Under the pieces are notes generated by a model that searched no databases, had not been told where the DNA came from, and saw nothing but the letters and a program-made list of their open reading frames with translations. Shown here in pieces: positions 59,207 through 64,000 of a stretch of 64,000 nucleotides of DNA; the first letter of the stretch is position 1; every line of letters starts with the position of its first letter. A program made the translations under genes and the position numbers. The stretch covers positions 3,410,001 to 3,474,000 of the forward strand of contig NC_026507.1 of assembly GCF_000182925.2 (NCBI RefSeq), read 5' to 3'. This stretch comes from Neurospora crassa OR74A (taxonomy: Eukaryota; Ascomycota; Sordariomycetes; Sordariales; Sordariaceae).

Positions 59207-62200
59207 GTTGTTGTGTGTTTCTGATGGATGTTGAGTTTGTCGTCGGTGTCGTCTTGGTCAACGCGGGTTGTGAATAACGGGTTTATTTTCAACGAATGGC
59301 TCTTTCTGGTCCCTTTCTTTCCTTCTTCCTTCTCAAAGAGTGGCTGTTTCTCCGATCTTTCGACACCGTCCAAAAAACGAGGGGAGGGATGGCGCAAAGG
59401 GGAGTAAACAAAAGCGAGTGTCTACGGGCAAACCGATGGATGGAAAGACCGAAAGAAAGAGCGCAGGCAAATAAAAAATGGGATTCAATTCGCGATATAC
59501 TACAAAATGAGTGACTGGTGGAATGGCGGCGACAAGCGACTAGCACCGGAAGGACGGGATTTTGGTTGTGGAGAGAGGGAGAGAAAAGAAGACCGGGAGA
59601 TGAGTCCGGGTTGGGATGGCTAGGAGAAGGGTCGTCCAGAGTACGAGGAGTGACAAGGAAGGTACGAGGTCAGGAACGGCTTGTGATTGGCTGGTGGTGC
59701 CTTTTTCTTACCTCGGAAGGGATGAACGCCGGCCCTGCTCGGGGATGCTGCGAACCACGAGACCCAGAGAAGCCCACCACACCTGCAAATCACCAACCTT
59801 ATGCTGCTGAGATCTGCCAGCCCGCAATTGCGAGGACTCCAGTCGCTATACGATAGCCTCGACAGCGGCCTTTTTTCTGTCACGGACAACGGCACAAGGA
59901 CGGCAGGACAACAGTCAGATCGTGGAGAAGGCCAGCCAGGGGGTAAGAAGGGGTTACCCTATTGGGGGGGCATTCTAAAAGCGTCTCATGTCGCCCAAGA
60001 AGATCCCAACAAGTCTCATTTCAGAACGGACAGGGACATCGGTCACTAGTGAGGGTTAGCTGAGGGCCGTTAGGGTTGGACGAGGAGGGCAGCACCAGGG
60101 CAGGGAGTGTGGTGACGGTGGGCGAAAAGGGGCGAAGCGACTGAGGGGGGGGAGGATCATGGAGCAGCCAAGACCAGAAAATAAATGAACAGGCCAGGGT
60201 TGCCGGTATTGCTTTAATCTGTGATTGACCCGACACTGCACCCACTGTCAATCAAATCCGTGGGCAATTCAATCCTCGTGGGTTTCCATAAATGAAGCGA
60301 ACCCACTTGGTGTTGGTATGTAGCAGTGATGCAGGTCCCTTTTTTCTCTTCAAGTGCTTTGATGTGGTTGTCCCATTGTTTCCTACACTGCATTGATGGC
60401 AAGAGTCGGTGAGACGAGGTGCCTGGTGACCGTGGTGGAGGGTGACAGCCTGCTAGTGTGTCAAACGTTGCAGTGGTGGTGTTCAACCAATGTTGGCACA
60501 GAGGGCAAAGTTCACATTCAAAGTTATCCAAACAAGTCGCTGACCAACCGGCACCTCAGTCAGTACCTTACCCAAGACTGACACGGTGCAGTGTGGTGGT
60601 ACAGTACCTACTGCGTAGAGTTAGGTATGTACCTGCGTCGTGTAAAATAAAAAAGGTAAACCGCGTAACGACCGTTATTGCATCCAGAGGTACCTAGGCA
60701 TGTATCATGCGGGACGGGAGCTGTAGGACTTGAAGATATGGACACTAGAGGTAGGTAAGCATGGCATTGTCCGACCCGGCCCATTGCGCACTAGGTTGAA
60801 ATGTTTATGCCATCATGCGATTCACGACGCCGGCGGAATCTAGGGGTTTAAACCAGCAAGAGAGGGATACGAGCAGTCGTCGTACCGTCCTTGCCGTCTT
60901 ATAAACCCAGAGCGGCGTAGTTCAGGCGCTATGAATTACGCGAGATTTTCTCGAATTTTCCCGGGCGGAGAAGCACGGTCCACCTTGGAGGTAAGGTAGG
61001 TACCCACTGTTTCTGTCCACTGCGGCTGCCCACACCCCTCAGCTCTGGCCGGCCAGGGCAGCCCCTTTCCCTCTTTTCCCGATTCTCGACTACCGCTTGT
61101 CCGATCCACAAAGCAGCCCTCTTGGCAGCCCACTGTAGCCCACCCATTTCCACCACTCTGTGCCAATCAATCAGAAACCCGGCTATTCGTTCCGTCGTCG
61201 GTCCAGCCAGAACTCCTCCCACCTTGTCCAATACGGGACAGCGCCCACTTCAGCCAATCCCGACCCCATACACCACATACCGTTGGCAAAGCCATCCATC
61301 TTGTTCGACAGCTTCCATGTTCTACACTACTACTTCCCATCCCTATCATTGGCATGTTGCAGATGGCCACCTCCCCACTGCCAAAGATTGGGAAGAACAC
61401 GGCCAGGGCAGCATCACGGCGAGACACCACCGCAGTGCAGATCTCACAGATTACATACACTACGCAGTACACTACACTACAGAGGGAGAGGGAAAGAGAG
61501 AGCCCTGCCCTGCCTACGGTAGCAGGCCGGCCTACCTTGTAGGGTGTGCTCTGCGACGACGCCAGGTACATATCGCGACACACGCGACGGGAGCGATTCG
61601 AACACGAAAAGGATGGAAGAATAGAATGCCTTAGCACCCCTCTGCCAAGGACAGCGAGATCCAGCAAACAAGGCTCAGTCTCGTACCATGAAACTGAACC
61701 CATCGGCTGCCAGGTACTCCCCTTCTCCTGCCCGGGCTCCAGCAACCAGGCTTGTTGTTGTTGGCTGCTGTCTCTTGTTGCCGTCATTGTTCTCGACCTT
61801 GTTACGACATCGTGTGGTATGCTGGCTGACTCTTTTTGCGCCGGACCAGACAATGGCGCAAACAGCAACAAACTGAACCTCGCTATACACTACCTAATAG
61901 CACTATGTACACTACATGCCCGGTCACTCGTCCCTCTTGACCCCACGTGCTATGTGTTACCGCGCCGATATACATAGTACACTATAACCTCAACATACAC
62001 AACCATGTGCCGGCGCAGCCACAAGGCACAGAAATGTTAGGGGAGCACTGAAAGGCCAGAGCCGCACACTACTATTTGCTACACTATGTAGATGATGGTC
62101 GTAATGGTGGGTAGTGGTGGTGGTTCATTGCCCAGCCGGTGTGGTTGTTCCTGAGCGTTTAGGCCTCCCGATTGGCCCAATCGGTTGATGTTCTTTCCGA

Positions 62201-63752
62201 CCACTGCAGGTGGATGGAGGCTGCCAGGGGCTGCCAAGCTTTCCCTATTTGCATACGCAGTACTGTACACTACACCAAGGTATACTTCCCTTGCACTGGA
62301 CACTTCCCGGGCACCTCACCCACCTTTTACAAAATTTCCTACCGTGCCCAGTATCTAGTGTACACTAGGTTGCTCGTATCGCACCCAGACACGCTACTAG
62401 TACCGGTACGTACGCTGTATCTGTGGATGACCTGGTCAGTGCGGCGGAGCAGGGGGGTCGCCGTCCGGGTGGACGCTCAAAGAACCTAGAAAGAACCCAA
62501 AAAAAGCACTGGAAAAATGGTGTCGCCTCATCGTGGAACCTTTTCCGGCTTCCACTTTTCCTGCTCTCGCCCTGGCCACAACCAAGGCCCCTCATTCAAC
62601 ACGACAATTGTTGCGAGCGCAATTGTTGGCCGCCAGCATTGCCGATCATGTCGCGGACATGGCGAAAAGTTTACGAATCGAAATGATGGGCAATCCAGCG
62701 AACAAAGCATTTGCTTCTGGTCGTCTCGCAGAACAGAACATAGGGTACAGTAGGTATTGGCATTCCCTCTTGATCTCTAGCCTCCATCTCTAGGTACACA
62801 GTAGCCCGCCTATACTAGCCTCTGTGGTTGTAGGGGCCTCCTCCTAGGGCCAACAACACGTATATCGCGCCCCGCCCCCATCAAGCCGCGCCAAAACTGG
62901 CCCATGCCGCCCTGTCTGATGGAGATCCGGTGGCGTTCTGCGTTAAACTAAACGCTGTGATACATACATATGTGAGATAAACAGTCGAGAAGCAAGGTGC
63001 CAAACGCTCCAAAACAGCCCTGACGCCTGACGAGGACGCTACTGGGCCGTTTGGACGGCTTCTTCGTCGCAGATACCACCTGGACGGGTGAGAGAATGCC
63101 GTTGTGCCTCCTTTTTCTGGGCTCCTTGGAACGTTTTGCTGGTGGGCCGTCCAGACGACATGACACCCTAGACACCGCCGAATAGGGGCCGCACAGTACG
63201 GCACCACGTCGCTTGACGTCGAGTGGGCCAGCTGGCGCCCCCCAATCGCGCCCCCTTTGTTGGCTGCTACTGGTCGACAGCCCCTTGTCCACCGTGCATC
63301 GCAGAATGGGTCGGAAGACACGGATATGCCAACAACCATGAACGCATCCGAGCTTTGGCAAGCCATCAGAGTTGCCCCAGAATGGCTGAAGCCCCTTTCT
63401 GCCTGGTGGGCCTTCTTGAAAGCTCAATGTTCATGTCGTGGGGTTGCCAGCCACCGACGGCCAGATCCGTTCGTTACGTATCCAACACCTTGGGGCCGCC
63501 AGCACATCTTTTCCTCTTCTCAAACTCACGTTCCATATTCTGTATCGTCCTTCATTCGCGTGGCTTGTGTTGGAGATCTTGGGCCGGTTCCGTCGTCGTC
63601 GTCGTTCGTTTTACACACGTTTACACGCCTATTACCTACCTGCCCTTACTACTACCACGATTACTACTACCACGACTACTACTTATCTTGTCTCTCGTTA
63701 CAGTACTCGAGTTTTCCTGTCGCTCCCCATGAAGTGGTGAGCGACGGTGACG
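59207..63752. other. 4.5-kb divergent region between amylase and alpha-glucan synthase
   Basis: It must hold the promoters and leaders of both cell-wall genes. tacactac-type motifs cluster at 61446-61480, 61883-61916, 62056-62090 and 62266-62276, and (C)TACCTAC/GTAGGTA runs occur near 60600-60760. Open frames up to 234 codons (61167-61871, minus) lack recognisable motifs and look like chance GC-rich frames. No TATA box stands out. Confidence 0.5.
63729..63740 (+). promoter_or_regulatory. minimal upstream ORF before the alpha-glucan synthase
   Basis: ATG AAG TGG TGA (Met-Lys-Trp-stop) ends 12 nt before the main start codon. If included in the leader, it could dampen or regulate translation of the synthase. 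Confidence 0.4.
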
Positions 63753-64000
63753 ATGACTCGTCTAGCGTTGTTTTCGATTCGCGCTCTCTTCACAATAGCG
63801 ACAACATTCACACTCACTGACGCCCTCCGATACGATGCCCAAGAGATAGAATACAATCTCAACCGGAACAAAACCGCCACAAGTCCTCTTGACTACTGGG
63901 GCGACCGAACAGAGGATGACCCGAACTTTACATATTTCCCTTCGCCCAAAAACTGGCGAGTACCCTTCTACACCGTCTTCGTTGATCGTTGGGTAAACGG
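63753..64000 (+). CDS. ags1: cell-wall alpha-1,3-glucan synthase, N-terminal part
   Basis: Only the first 82 full codons are in the window and the frame is open at the edge. A signal peptide (LALFSIRALFTIATTFTLTDA) is followed by ALRYDAQEIEYNLNRNKTA, then PLDYWGDRTEDDPNFTYFPS and NWRVPFYTVFVDRWVNG. This matches the N-terminal GH13-like amylase domain that begins fungal Ags1 proteins (RYD...EYNLN...PLDYWG...PFYT.F.DR.VNG). Full-length members are very large membrane proteins (over 2,000 residues) that make cell-wall alpha-1,3-glucan. It is divergent from the GPI-anchored alpha-amylase, a gene pairing seen with ags genes in other ascomycetes. The start is the first ATG in this frame that gives a signal peptide. 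Confidence 0.9.
   Translation, partial: MTRLALFSIRALFTIATTFTLTDALRYDAQEIEYNLNRNKTATSPLDYWGDRTEDDPNFTYFPSPKNWRVPFYTVFVDRWVN

Noticed and set aside
61167-61871. 234-codon minus-strand frame in the amylase/synthase intergenic region
   Set aside because: Composition reflects repeats and promoter sequence (for example a Leu-Ser run from gagaga); no domain and no splice or start support.

Overview
The window looks like a chromosome segment of a filamentous ascomycete (Pezizomycotina, probably Sordariomycetes; the placement is inference). Coding islands have GC-rich codons and short introns with GTAAGT/GTGAGT donors and CTAAC/CTGAC branch sites. About 30 kb of repeats has been mutated so that CA and TG dinucleotides are nearly absent while C survives before C, T and G, which is the signature of repeat-induced point mutation (RIP).

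Layout. 1-28.4 kb: a RIP-destroyed retroelement graveyard with no intact genes. It holds a minus-strand Ty3/gypsy element (1-4.45 kb), a Tad-like LINE on the plus strand (4.48-8.35 kb, broken by two N gaps), a gag-like remnant (9.8-12.3 kb), a second minus-strand Ty3/gypsy (12.45-18.65 kb), a RIP-killed unidentified ORF (19.9-21.2 kb), and a plus-strand Ty3/gypsy with protease, RT, integrase and chromodomain (21.9-28.4 kb). Two direct-repeat pairs interlock across the last part (A1 18.9, B1 21.2, A2 28.4, B2 28.9 kb). 28.6-30.24 kb is AT-rich but not CA-depleted, apart from repeat B2.

30.2-64 kb is the gene island: an SRA-YDG protein (+), a KstD-like flavoprotein ending in a peroxisomal-type AKL (-), a RIP-killed piggyBac transposon with 36-bp inverted ends, a weak small membrane-protein candidate and a possible decayed gene, a mitochondrial D-lactate dehydrogenase (-), a GPI-anchored GH76 mannanase of the DFG5/DCW1 type (+, 3 exons), a cytochrome P450 (+, 5 exons), a 73-residue secreted 8-cysteine protein (+, 2 exons), a protein in which all six cysteines lie in Cys-Pro motifs (-), a GPI-anchored GH13 alpha-amylase (-, 3 exons), and the first 83 codons of an alpha-1,3-glucan synthase (+) that continues past the window.

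Functional links. The amylase and glucan synthase form a divergent cell-wall alpha-glucan pair across a 4.5-kb intergenic region, an arrangement known from other ascomycetes. The GH76 enzyme is also a cell-wall enzyme. The SRA protein, a putative methyl-DNA reader, lies next to the RIP/heterochromatin block. No tRNA, rRNA or CRISPR was recognised. The strongest candidates for something undescribed are the six-Cys-Pro protein, the secreted 8-cysteine protein, the RIP-killed ORF whose 3' end recurs as repeat B, and the piggyBac copy whose ends escaped RIP.
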